Shown here: positions 1-5,836 of the stretch, piece by piece
Layout of the letters: each line of letters opens with the position of its first letter
Position numbering within the stretch: position 1 is the first letter of the stretch
NCBI GenBank assembly: GCA_947456315.1
Contig: CANGRU010000014.1
Coordinates: 1 to 12,957 of the forward strand
DNA: 12,957 bases
DNA from: Beijerinckiaceae bacterium
GTDB lineage: Bacteria > Pseudomonadota > Alphaproteobacteria > Rhizobiales > Beijerinckiaceae
Direction: 5' to 3'
The notes under the pieces: model-generated
Told to the model about the DNA's origin: nothing
Seen by the model: the letters and a program-made list of their open reading frames with translations, nothing else
Databases searched by the model: none
Made by a program: the position numbers and the translations under genes

Positions 1-2
1 CG

Positions 3-530
3 GAAGTGAACCCGCCCGTCTTTGCCCGCGCGCGTGCTGTCGCCCGCTACGAGGGGCCGGCCCGCACCCTGACGCGGCGCCTCAAATATGCCGACCGGCT
101 CGATCTCGCCCCCGCCATGGGCCGCTGGATGGCGCGTGCCGGGGCGGAGCTGATCGCGGAGGCCGACCTCATCCTGCCTGTGCCGCTGCATCGAGGGCGC
201 CTCTGGCGGCGGCGCTTCAATCAGGCGGCTGTGCTGGCCGCCCAGATCGCCACCCATGCGGGCCGGCCCTGCGACATGGGGCTGCTGACACGCGTCAAAG
301 CCACCCGCCCGCAGGTCGGCCTGACGCGCGAGGAGCGCGCCGACAATCTGCAGGGCGCTTTCCGCCTGTCCGAGGAGGCCGCCAGCCAGATTGCGGGGCG
401 GCGCCTTCTGCTTGTCGATGATGTGCTCACCACAGGGGCCACGCTGAACGCCTGTGCGCGTGCGCTTTTGAAGGCGGGTGCGGCACGCGTCGATGCGCTC
501 ACCTTTGCACGGGTTGTGAGCGGGGCGTGA
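3..530 (+). CDS. ComF family phosphoribosyltransferase-like protein, 5' end cut by window edge
   Basis: The reading frame is open from the first bases of the window. A GTG at position 6 is available, but the gene almost certainly starts further upstream: ComF proteins are usually about 240 residues with an N-terminal zinc-finger segment, and that segment is missing here. The visible 174 residues carry the family's type I phosphoribosyltransferase fold. PVPLHRGRLWRRRFNQA is the typical ComF central motif, and LLLVDDVLTTGATLNACARA is the PRPP-binding loop with its paired acidic residues. ComF is required for DNA uptake in some naturally competent bacteria, but most proteobacterial homologues are uncharacterised, so competence is not implied. 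It heads a plus-strand run with grxC 49 bases downstream, a common pairing in Alphaproteobacteria. Family assignment is firm; function is open. Confidence 0.92.
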   Translation, partial: EVNPPVFARARAVARYEGPARTLTRRLKYADRLDLAPAMGRWMARAGAELIAEADLILPVPLHRGRLWRRRFNQAAVLAAQIATHAGRPCDMGLLTRVKATRPQVGLTREERADNLQGAFRLSEEAASQIAGRRLLLVDDVLTTGATLNACARALLKAGAARVDALTFARVVSGA

Positions 531-579
531 CAGGCCATATAAGGAGACGAAATCCTTCCGGCCTTTCAGGACAAGCCCG

Positions 580-837
580 ATGCAAAGCGTGACGATCTAC
601 ACCAAGGTGACCTGCGGCTATTGCGCCCGCGCCAAATCGCTTCTCACGTCGAAGAATGTCACTTTCGAGGAAATCTCGGTGGATGGCGATTATGCGAAAC
701 AGGAAGAGATGACCAAGCGCGCCAATGGCGGCTGGACGGTGCCGCAGATTTTTATCGGCAGCACGCATGTGGGTGGCTGCGATGATCTGCATGCGCTGGA
801 ACGCGATGGCAAGCTCGACGCTTTGCTGAAGGGCTGA
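580..837 (+). CDS. grxC: glutaredoxin 3, dithiol type
   Basis: An 85-residue single-domain glutaredoxin, the normal length for GrxC. It reduces disulfides and glutathione mixed disulfides in the cytoplasm using glutathione. The redox motif is CGYC at residues 12-15, with both cysteines present, so this is a dithiol enzyme rather than a CGFS monothiol iron-sulfur carrier. The cis-proline motif WTVPQIFIG and the glutathione-binding GGCDDLHAL segment follow in the expected order. The ATG at 580 has AGGACA a few bases upstream. The gene sits between comF and a DUF1178 gene and stops 7 bases before the latter, so cotranscription is likely. Many related genomes have a carbon-nitrogen hydrolase gene just after grxC; here there is none. 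Confidence 0.96.
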   Translation: MQSVTIYTKVTCGYCARAKSLLTSKNVTFEEISVDGDYAKQEEMTKRANGGWTVPQIFIGSTHVGGCDDLHALERDGKLDALLKG

Positions 838-844
838 TGCAGGG

Positions 845-1327
845 ATGATCAAATATGCGCTGATCTGCGACGCGGATCATGAATTCGAAAGCTGGTTTCC
901 CGATAGCGCCTCTTATGACAAGCAGGCGAAGCGCGGACTTGTGACCTGCCCTTTCTGCGACAGTGTGAAAGTCTCCAAAGCCATTATGGCGCCCAATGTC
1001 GCGCGCAAAGACAAAGACCGTTTGGCTGTGGCCGACAATGACGATTCGCCTGCGCCCGCCGCTCCGGTGGCGCCAGCGCAAAACATCGCGCTGCTCGATG
1101 AACAACAGCAGCAATTGCGCGGCATGATCCGCGAGCTGCATGAAAAGATTGTCGCCAGCACCGATGATGTGGGCGAGAATTTCCCCGAGGAAGCGCGCAA
1201 AATGCATGAGGGCGAGACGCCTGCGCGCTCCATTCGCGGCAAAGCCAGTTTTGAAGAAGCCCGCGAATTGCTGGAAGATGGCATTCCCGTGCTGCCGATC
1301 CCCGATCTGCCGGAAGAACGCAATTGA
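845..1327 (+). CDS. DUF1178 family protein, putative zinc-binding
   Basis: A 160-residue protein matching the DUF1178 family, whose function is unknown. The N-terminus (MIKYALICDADHEFESWF) is characteristic. Cys8, His12 and the CPFC pair at residues 35 and 38 look like a small zinc site; this is inferred from residue spacing only. The middle (about residues 60-85) is rich in Ala, Pro and Asp and looks like a linker. The C-terminal half is probably helical and carries the family's EARKMHEGE and RGKASFEEARELLEDGI stretches. The start is 7 bases after grxC, with an AGGG directly before the ATG, an unusually tight spacing that may reflect coupling. The stop overlaps the TTG start of the next gene. 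The conserved position beside grxC suggests a redox or metal-related job, but nothing in the sequence proves it. Confidence 0.9.
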   Translation: MIKYALICDADHEFESWFPDSASYDKQAKRGLVTCPFCDSVKVSKAIMAPNVARKDKDRLAVADNDDSPAPAAPVAPAQNIALLDEQQQQLRGMIRELHEKIVASTDDVGENFPEEARKMHEGETPARSIRGKASFEEARELLEDGIPVLPIPDLPEERN

Positions 1328-2244
1328 TCGAATCCGAATTTGAAAATGTCTATGGCGCGCCGCCGCTCGAGCTCGCGGGCGATACATCGCGCTTGCCACA
1401 ATTCTCGCCGCTTGTGCCCGGTGCGCAGGATTTGCAAGATGTCGCGCCCGGCACTTTGGGTTCGCTCATCATGCTCGCCCCGCCCGGCACCATCGAGCGC
1501 CGCTATGCGCTGGCGCTGGCTTTGCGCGCACTCAAAGCAGATGCGCGGCTCACCGTGCTCGCGCCCAAAGACAAAGGCGGGACGCGGCTTGCCGGTGATC
1601 TCGAAGCGCTGGGCTGCACCTTTCATGAAAGCGCGAAACGCCACCACCGCATTTGCGTGACGCAAGGTGTCGGCGATGCCAAAGCGATTGCAGACGCGAT
1701 TGCGGAAGGCGCGCCGCGCTTTGATGAGGCGCTCGGCTTGTGGACGCAGCCCGGCGTGTTCAGCTGGAACCGCATCGATCCGGGCAGTGCGCTGCTCATG
1801 AATCATCTGCCCGATTTTTCCGGCAATGGCGCGGATCTGGGTGCGGGGCTTGGCGTGCTGGCGCATGGCGTGCTCGCCAGCGCGAAAGTCACCTCCCTCA
1901 CCCTAGTCGAACTCGATGGCCGCGCGATGGCCTGCGCCAAGCGCAATGTCACCGATGCGCGTGTGCGTTTCGTGCAGGCCGATGTGCGCAAGCTGAATGA
2001 GCCAAGCCTGAAGCTGCTCGATTTTGTCGTCATGAACCCGCCGTTTCATGACGGCGGTGCGGAAGACAAATCGCTCGGACAATCTTTCATCAAGACCGCC
2101 GCCAGCATTCTCAAAAAAGGCGGCAGGCTTTATTGCGTGGCCAATCGCCACCTGCCTTATGAAAGCGTGCTGAAAGACAATTTCCGCCGCATGACCATGG
2201 TGGCGGAAGCATCCGGCTTCAAAATCTATGAGGCGATGGCGTGA
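1324..2244 (+). CDS. RsmC-like class I SAM-dependent methyltransferase (predicted 16S rRNA guanine-N2)
   Basis: A 306-residue protein with the two-part layout of RsmC/RlmG enzymes. A degenerate N-terminal methyltransferase-like half (about residues 1-145) precedes a catalytic C-terminal half (about 150-306). The SAM-binding region is GADLGAGLGVLAHGVL, with the acidic ribose-binding motif LTLVELDGRA after it. The catalytic motif NPPF is at residues 238-241, typical of enzymes that methylate exocyclic amino groups. E. coli RsmC makes m2G1207 in 16S rRNA; the same target here is inferred. The start is TTG, overlapping the upstream stop as TTGA. No ATG occurs in frame before codon 50, so the TTG is the best choice. 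The stop overlaps the next gene as GTGA. A pseudouridine synthase next door supports an rRNA-modification role. Confidence 0.87.
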   Translation: MIESEFENVYGAPPLELAGDTSRLPQFSPLVPGAQDLQDVAPGTLGSLIMLAPPGTIERRYALALALRALKADARLTVLAPKDKGGTRLAGDLEALGCTFHESAKRHHRICVTQGVGDAKAIADAIAEGAPRFDEALGLWTQPGVFSWNRIDPGSALLMNHLPDFSGNGADLGAGLGVLAHGVLASAKVTSLTLVELDGRAMACAKRNVTDARVRFVQADVRKLNEPSLKLLDFVVMNPPFHDGGAEDKSLGQSFIKTAASILKKGGRLYCVANRHLPYESVLKDNFRRMTMVAEASGFKIYEAMA

Positions 2245-2975
2245 GCAAGCTGCAAAACATGCGGCTCGACAAGCTGCTGGCCAATCTCGGCTACGGCTCG
2301 CGCCGCGAGATTGCCATGCTCGCACAGACGGGGCGCTTTCTGCTCGATGGCGCGCGCATTGCGCGTGTGGACGAGCGCATTGCGCTGAGTGACGATCTGC
2401 CCACACGCCTCACCTATCTGGGCGAAGAGCTTGATCCGCTGCCCGGCTGCGTGGTGATGATGCACAAGCCGCTCGGCGTCACCTGTTCGCACAAGGAAGC
2501 AGGCGAGCGCGTCTATGCGCTGCTGCCCGACCGCTGGCAGCGCCGCGATCCGCCGTTTTCGACGGTGGGGCGTCTCGACAAGGAGACATCGGGCCTGTTG
2601 CTGCTGACTGACGATGGCGCCTTTCTGCACAATGTGATTTCGCCCAAGCGCAACATCGCCAAAAAATACCGCGCCACCCTCGACCGCCCGCTGCGCGGCG
2701 ATGAGGTGGCCCTTTTTGCGGCCGGCACGATGATGCTGGAAGGCGAAAAGACGCCCCTCCTGCCAGCCGTGCTGGAGGTGGCCTCAGAGCGCGAAGCGGT
2801 GCTGACGATCACAGAAGGCCGCTACCACCAGGTGCGCCGCATGTTTGCGGCAGTCGGCAACCACGTGGTGAGCCTGCACCGCGAAGCAATTGGCGGGCTG
2901 GTGCTGCCAGACCATCTGGAGCCGGGTGAGTTTATGGTGATGGATGAGGCGGAGAAGGCCATCATCTTCGGCTAG
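2241..2975 (+). CDS. rsuA: RsuA-family 16S rRNA pseudouridine synthase
   Basis: A 244-residue protein with an N-terminal S4 RNA-binding domain (about residues 7-60: MRLDKLLANLGYGSRREIAML) and a pseudouridine synthase domain. The catalytic motif GRLDKETSGLLLLTDDG contains the nucleophilic aspartate at residue 113. KKYRATLDRPL and EGRYHQVRRMFAAVGNHVVSLHR are the other hallmark stretches of the RsuA/RluB/RluE/RluF group. Length and S4 spacing fit RsuA (16S position 516) best, but RluE- or RluB-like targets cannot be excluded by eye. The GTG at 2241 overlaps the upstream stop by four bases; an ATG at 2259 is an alternative that would keep the S4 domain. The stop lies 5 bases before a palindromic repeat that may end the transcript. 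The gene converges on the GIY-YIG gene and ubiG. Confidence 0.9.
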   Translation: MSKLQNMRLDKLLANLGYGSRREIAMLAQTGRFLLDGARIARVDERIALSDDLPTRLTYLGEELDPLPGCVVMMHKPLGVTCSHKEAGERVYALLPDRWQRRDPPFSTVGRLDKETSGLLLLTDDGAFLHNVISPKRNIAKKYRATLDRPLRGDEVALFAAGTMMLEGEKTPLLPAVLEVASEREAVLTITEGRYHQVRRMFAAVGNHVVSLHREAIGGLVLPDHLEPGEFMVMDEAEKAIIFG

Positions 2976-2980
2976 TGGGC

Positions 2981-3010
2981 CGTCATTGCGAGCGAAGCGA
3001 AGCAATCCAG
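2981..3010 (+). repeat. 30-base dispersed palindromic repeat, copy 1 (forward)
   Basis: It begins CGTCATTGCGAG and ends GCAATCCAG. It is base-for-base identical to 3461-3490 and to the reverse complement of 3413-3442. Inside it, ATTGC and GCAAT can pair. When translated, this sequence gives the peptide fragments CERSEAIQ and LRAKRSNP, which I recognise from many spurious database proteins, so the element is widespread in bacteria. It starts 5 bases after the rsuA stop. Confidence 0.9.
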
Positions 3011-3029
3011 AAAGCCACACGTGAGGCCT

Positions 3030-3067
3030 CTGGATTGCCACGTCGCCTTCGGCTCCTCGCAATGACG
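3030..3067 (-). repeat. Longer variant of the palindromic repeat, copy 2 (reverse)
   Basis: Read on the minus strand it begins CGTCATTGCGAG and ends GCAATCCAG like the other copies, but it is 38 bases long. The middle is different and contains a small GCC-GAA-GGC hairpin. It faces copy 1 across 19 bases, so the two could fold into one stem-loop between rsuA and the GIY-YIG gene. Confidence 0.85.
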
Positions 3068-3073
3068 AGCGCC

Positions 3074-3361
3074 TCAAGCCAGCCCCTCATACAAATCCTC
3101 CCAATGCGGGTTCATCTCTTCAATCAAACGCAATTTGGCCTTGCGCGATCCCGCCTTGATCTGTTTCTCACGGGCAATGGCTTCATCCATCCGTTCATAG
3201 CGTTCATACCAGACGAGCAAGATGCAATTATATTGCCGGGTAAACCCCGCCTTCGCCTTGGTACGATGCTCAAACACGCGGCGTGCGAGATCAGACGTCA
3301 CGCCGGTATAAAGCGTGCCATTACGCTGACTGGCCATGATGTAAACAGCAGGCTCTCGCAT
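3074..3361 (-). CDS. small stand-alone GIY-YIG nuclease family protein
   Basis: A 95-residue single-domain GIY-YIG protein of the short subfamily often labelled UPF0213-like or 'GIY-YIG nuclease family'. The first motif is VYIM (residues 7-10). The second is LYTG, an accepted variant of YIG, followed by VTSDLARRVFEHR, which supplies the catalytic arginine and histidine. REKQIKAGSRKAKLRLIEEMNP contains the metal-binding glutamate region. The domain looks intact, so nuclease activity is plausible, but no biological role is established for this subfamily. The ATG at 3361 lacks a convincing ribosome-binding site. The gene is alone on the minus strand with an inverted repeat pair on each side. By hand count, 95 of the 180 bases at 3121-3300 are G or C, lower than the neighbouring genes. 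That fits acquisition, but weakly. Confidence 0.88.
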   Translation of the reverse strand: MREPAVYIMASQRNGTLYTGVTSDLARRVFEHRTKAKAGFTRQYNCILLVWYERYERMDEAIAREKQIKAGSRKAKLRLIEEMNPHWEDLYEGLA

Positions 3362-3412
3362 GGGCTGAGGTTACGTCTCTCCTCATACCGCGCCACCAAC
3401 CGAACGGTTGTT

Positions 3413-3442
3413 CTGGATTGCTTCGCTTCGCTCGCAATGACG
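3413..3442 (-). repeat. 30-base palindromic repeat, copy 3 (reverse)
   Basis: The exact reverse complement of copy 4 at 3461-3490, separated from it by 18 bases. The pair could form a perfect 30-base-pair stem with an 18-base loop. It lies 51 bases upstream of the GIY-YIG start codon, so it could insulate that gene from read-through out of ubiG, which is transcribed in the same direction. Confidence 0.9.
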
Positions 3443-3460
3443 GCGGAAAGGCTTCGGTCA

Positions 3461-3490
3461 CGTCATTGCGAGCGAAGCGAAGCAATCCAG
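3461..3490 (+). repeat. 30-base palindromic repeat, copy 4 (forward)
   Basis: Identical to copy 1 at 2981-3010 and in the same orientation, so the two form direct repeats around the GIY-YIG gene. It ends 2 bases before the ubiG stop codon (minus strand). The stem it forms with copy 3 is therefore placed to act as the 3' end or stabiliser of the ubiG transcript. No T-tract of a standard terminator follows it. Confidence 0.9.
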
Positions 3491-3492
3491 AC

Positions 3493-4254
3493 TTAGACGC
3501 GCCGCCCCACACACATATAATTCACATCCAAATCCCGCGACTGCGACCACTTATTGCGCAATGGGTTGTAAACAACCCCCGCTGTATCAAACAGATCAAC
3601 GCCACCTGCCGCCATCGCGTCTTCCAGCTCTTGCGGGGTGATAAATTTTTCCCATTGGTGCGTGCCCTTGGGCACCCAGCGCAGGACGTATTCGGCACCC
3701 ACAATTGCGAGTGCGAAAGATTTCAATGTGCGGTTGAGGGTGGCCATGAACAGCAGGCCGTTGGGCTTCACCAGACCTGCGCAGGTTTTTACAAAGGCGT
3801 TCACGTCCGTCACATGTTCCACCACTTCCATGGCGGTGACGATGTCAAAGCGTGCGCCCTCGGCCAAGAGGTCTTCGGCTGTCACGGCGCGATAAGTGAG
3901 GCTTGTGCCCGTCTCATCCGCGTGCGCCTGCGCGATCTGGATATTGCCGGGGGCGGGGTCGATGCCGGTGACATCGGCGCCGAGGCGCGCGAGGGGTTCG
4001 GCGAGGATGCCGCCGCCGCAGCCGATGTCGAGCAGCGAGAGGCCGGCCAGCGGGTTCGGGCGCTTTGCGTCGCGCGGGCGGACGGTGTCGCCTTCGGGGA
4101 AATGCTGGCAGATGTGGTCGCGGATATAGGCGATGCGCACGGGGTTGAGGCGATGCAGCGGGCGCATGGAGCCGTGCTCGGCCCACCAGTCCTCGCCCAG
4201 AGCCTCGAAGCGGGCGACATCCGCCTCATCCACGGTTGCGCGATTGCCTGCCAT
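3493..4254 (-). CDS. ubiG: bifunctional ubiquinone O-methyltransferase
   Basis: A 253-residue class I SAM-dependent methyltransferase that performs the two O-methylation steps of ubiquinone synthesis at the membrane-associated Ubi complex. The N-terminus (VARFEALGEDWWAEHGSMRP, then LHRLNPVRIAYI) is diagnostic for UbiG. The SAM-binding glycine loop is LLDIGCGGG (residues 74-82), with GADVTGIDP after it. FDIVTAMEVVEHV and the C-terminal GTHQWEKFITPQEL are further family motifs. I chose the ATG at 4254 because GAGG sits 8 bases upstream and the family is about 240-250 residues. An earlier in-frame ATG at 4344 would add 30 residues without UbiG character. The gene diverges from lysC, a pairing common in Alphaproteobacteria. 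Its stop is 2 bases from a palindromic repeat. Confidence 0.95.
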   Translation of the reverse strand: MAGNRATVDEADVARFEALGEDWWAEHGSMRPLHRLNPVRIAYIRDHICQHFPEGDTVRPRDAKRPNPLAGLSLLDIGCGGGILAEPLARLGADVTGIDPAPGNIQIAQAHADETGTSLTYRAVTAEDLLAEGARFDIVTAMEVVEHVTDVNAFVKTCAGLVKPNGLLFMATLNRTLKSFALAIVGAEYVLRWVPKGTHQWEKFITPQELEDAMAAGGVDLFDTAGVVYNPLRNKWSQSRDLDVNYMCVGRRV

Positions 4255-4431
4255 GTCATCCGCCTCAAATGTCTGTCCAAAGCCTCCGGAAAAGAGGCCA
4301 CCTTCGGGGGACAAAAGATTGACTTGAGCCCCCTTGGCCGTCATCTATACGCGCCCTTATACGCACCTTGCGGCCTCGGGGGAACCATCTCCCCGCTGCG
4401 TCCACCCACCGGTCTCTTCAATTAGGCTCCT
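4255..4431. promoter_or_regulatory. divergent ubiG/lysC promoter region
   Basis: A 177-base gap between two divergent start codons must hold both promoters. For lysC, TTGACTTGAG (4319-4328) followed by TATACG (4346-4351) gives a CTTGAG-type -35 and a -10 about 16 bases apart. A second TATACG at 4358-4363 lies 18 bases after TTGGCC (4334-4339). The two TATACGC blocks are direct repeats 12 bases apart. A weak CGGGG/CCCCG stem-loop lies in the lysC leader. I could not single out a ubiG promoter. These are eye-matched boxes, not proven sites. Confidence 0.4.
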
Positions 4432-5667
4432 ATGTCCCGTCTGGTCATGAAATTCGGCGGCACGTCCGTCGCCAATATCGAGCGCATCAAGAATGTCGCG
4501 CGCCATGTGCAGCGCGAGGTTGCGGCCGGCCACCATGTGGCGGTTGTCGTCTCCGCCATGTCGGGCAAGACCAATGAGCTGGTCGGCTGGTGCAAAGAGG
4601 GCGCGGCTCTCTATGACCCGCGCGAATATGATGCCGTGGTCGCCTCGGGCGAACAGGTGACATCAGGCCTGCTCGCGATTGTCCTGCAGGACATGGGCAT
4701 CCCCGCCCGCTCCTGGCAGGGCTGGCAGATCCCGATCAAGACATCCGATGCGCATGGCTCGGCCCGCATCGAAGACATCGACCCCAAGGGTCTGGAAGAC
4801 GGTTTTGCGCGCGGCGAAGTCGCCGTGATCGCAGGCTTTCAGGGCATTCACATGCCGACCGGCCGCCTGACCACGCTCGGGCGCGGTGGCTCGGATACAT
4901 CGGCTGTGGCCATTGCTGCCGCGCTGAAGGCCGACCGCTGCGACATTTATACGGACGTCGACGGCGTCTACACCACCGACCCGCGCATTGTGCCCAAGGC
5001 CAAGCGTCTCGACCGTGTGGTGTTCGAAGAAATGCTGGAAATGGCCTCTTTAGGCTCGAAAGTGCTGCAAGTGCGTTCGGTCGAAGTGGCTATGGTCCAT
5101 AAGGTGAAAACATTCGTGCGCTCGTCTTTTGACGACCCGGCTGATCCCAAGCCCGGCACACTTATCTGCGACGAGGAGGATATTGTGGAACAGCAGGTCG
5201 TCTCAGGCATCGCCTATTCCAAGGATGAAGCGCAGATCACATTGCGCGATGTGGCCGACAAGCCCGGCATTGCGGCGGCGATCTTCGTGCCGCTGGCCGA
5301 TGCCAATATCAATGTCGATATGATCATCCAGGTCGTCTCCGATGACGCCAAGACAACCGACCTGACCTTCACCGTGCCGACCGCCGATTTCGAACGCGCC
5401 AAGAAGATTCTGGCCGATCACAAGACCGAGGTCGGCTACAAGGAGCTGGCCGGCGCCACGGATGTGGTGAAGGTCTCGGCCATCGGCATTGGCATGCGCT
5501 CGCATGCGGGTGTCGCGGCGCGCGCTTTCAAGGCGCTGTCGGACAAGGGCATCAACATCCGCGCCATCACCACCTCCGAGATCAAATTCTCGGTGCTGAT
5601 TGATGCCGAATATACCGAGCTCGCGGTCCGCACGCTCCACACGCTCTACGGGCTCGACAAGGCCTGA
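4432..5667 (+). CDS. lysC: aspartate kinase
   Basis: A 411-residue aspartokinase that phosphorylates aspartate. This is the first step to lysine, threonine, methionine and, in these bacteria, the diaminopimelate of the cell wall. The kinase domain (about residues 1-245) begins MSRLVMKFGGTSVANIERI, with the substrate motif KFGGTS at 7-12, and has TTLGRGGSDTSAVAIAAAL around residues 147-165. Two ACT regulatory domains follow (about 260-340 and 345-411), so feedback inhibition by lysine and/or threonine is expected. Length and layout match the monofunctional alpha-subunit class. The ATG at 4432 has only a weak AGG-type site, in contrast to the strong internal site at 5173-5179. The gene is followed by an intrinsic terminator, so it is probably its own transcription unit. 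Confidence 0.97.
   Translation: MSRLVMKFGGTSVANIERIKNVARHVQREVAAGHHVAVVVSAMSGKTNELVGWCKEGAALYDPREYDAVVASGEQVTSGLLAIVLQDMGIPARSWQGWQIPIKTSDAHGSARIEDIDPKGLEDGFARGEVAVIAGFQGIHMPTGRLTTLGRGGSDTSAVAIAAALKADRCDIYTDVDGVYTTDPRIVPKAKRLDRVVFEEMLEMASLGSKVLQVRSVEVAMVHKVKTFVRSSFDDPADPKPGTLICDEEDIVEQQVVSGIAYSKDEAQITLRDVADKPGIAAAIFVPLADANINVDMIIQVVSDDAKTTDLTFTVPTADFERAKKILADHKTEVGYKELAGATDVVKVSAIGIGMRSHAGVAARAFKALSDKGINIRAITTSEIKFSVLIDAEYTELAVRTLHTLYGLDKA
5185..5667 (+). CDS. candidate internal start: aspartokinase beta subunit (ACT-domain half of lysC)
   Basis: An in-frame GTG at codon 252 of lysC is preceded by GAGGAGG (5173-5179) with 5 bases between, a textbook ribosome-binding site inside a coding region. 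Starting there gives a 160-residue protein that begins (V/M)EQQVVSGIAYSKDEAQITL and contains both ACT domains but no kinase domain. In Corynebacterium glutamicum the lysC beta subunit starts at a GTG at about codon 250, with the corresponding residues VEEAVLTGVATDKSEAKVT; from memory the two line up residue for residue. Such beta subunits form alpha2beta2 aspartokinases and carry effector binding. Expression here is inferred. The GAG-GAG codons also encode ordinary acidic residues, so the motif could be chance. Confidence 0.5.
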   Translation: MEQQVVSGIAYSKDEAQITLRDVADKPGIAAAIFVPLADANINVDMIIQVVSDDAKTTDLTFTVPTADFERAKKILADHKTEVGYKELAGATDVVKVSAIGIGMRSHAGVAARAFKALSDKGINIRAITTSEIKFSVLIDAEYTELAVRTLHTLYGLDKA

Positions 5668-5691
5668 AGCCTCCCCATGGGGCAAAAGCTC

Positions 5692-5728
5692 AAAACCCCC
5701 GTCCGGCACACCCCGGCGGGGGTTTTTT
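5692..5728 (+). terminator. rho-independent terminator after lysC
   Basis: The arm AAAACCCCCG (5692-5701) pairs with CGGGGGTTTT (5717-5726). An inner CCGG/CCGG stem (5703-5706 with 5713-5716) lies above a one-base bulge. The 3' arm runs into six T residues (5723-5728). It starts 24 bases after the lysC stop, which separates lysC from ptsP transcription. Confidence 0.92.
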
Positions 5729-5805
5729 CATGAAATAGGCGTAAAACCTTCCGAAATACCGGCCAATATGCCGCAGGTGCCCCGTTTGGCAGCTTGCGGC
5801 AGCGC

Positions 5806-5836
5806 TTGCGGTCCGGGGTTTGCATTCGTATACGAA
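5806..5836 (+). promoter_or_regulatory. candidate ptsP promoter overlapped by a 12-base palindrome
   Basis: TTGCGG (5806-5811) and TATACG (5829-5834) are 17 bases apart, a good spacing for a housekeeping promoter. The -10 lies inside the perfect palindrome TTCGTATACGAA (5825-5836), which could be an operator. The position suits ptsP, whose start is about 60 bases downstream, after the lysC terminator has closed the upstream unit. Based on pattern matching only. Confidence 0.4.

Larger units (their letters stand above)
2981..3490. other. repeat-bounded GIY-YIG module (possible mobile or recombining unit)
   Basis: The GIY-YIG gene is flanked by two repeats on each side in the order forward, reverse, gene, reverse, forward. 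The outermost copies are identical 30-base direct repeats. The unit fills the gap between the convergent genes rsuA and ubiG almost exactly, with 5 bases to one stop codon and 2 bases to the other. No transposase and no target-site duplication are visible, so calling it mobile is inference. It may instead be a gene that became surrounded by common intergenic repeats. Confidence 0.4.

Noticed and set aside
2981..3490. A CRISPR array reading of the four repeats.
   Set aside because: There are only four copies, in alternating orientations, with spacings of 19, 345 and 18 bases and a gene in the middle. No cas genes are present.
2975..3496. A 173-codon open frame across the GIY-YIG region on the plus strand.
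   Set aside because: Its ends are translated repeats (CERSEAIQ, FASLAMT) and its middle is antisense to the GIY-YIG gene. It is a typical spurious repeat-derived protein.
4255..4344. A 30-residue N-terminal extension of UbiG from an ATG at 4344.
   Set aside because: It has no clear ribosome-binding site, the residues are unlike UbiG, and the ATG at 4254 has a good GAGG site.
3418..4425. A 335-codon plus-strand open frame starting in the repeat.
   Set aside because: It begins with repeat-derived sequence and runs antisense through ubiG, which has all its family motifs.
4364..4431. A riboswitch or attenuator in the lysC leader.
   Set aside because: Only a 5-base-pair stem-loop is visible, with no leader peptide and no lysine-riboswitch features.
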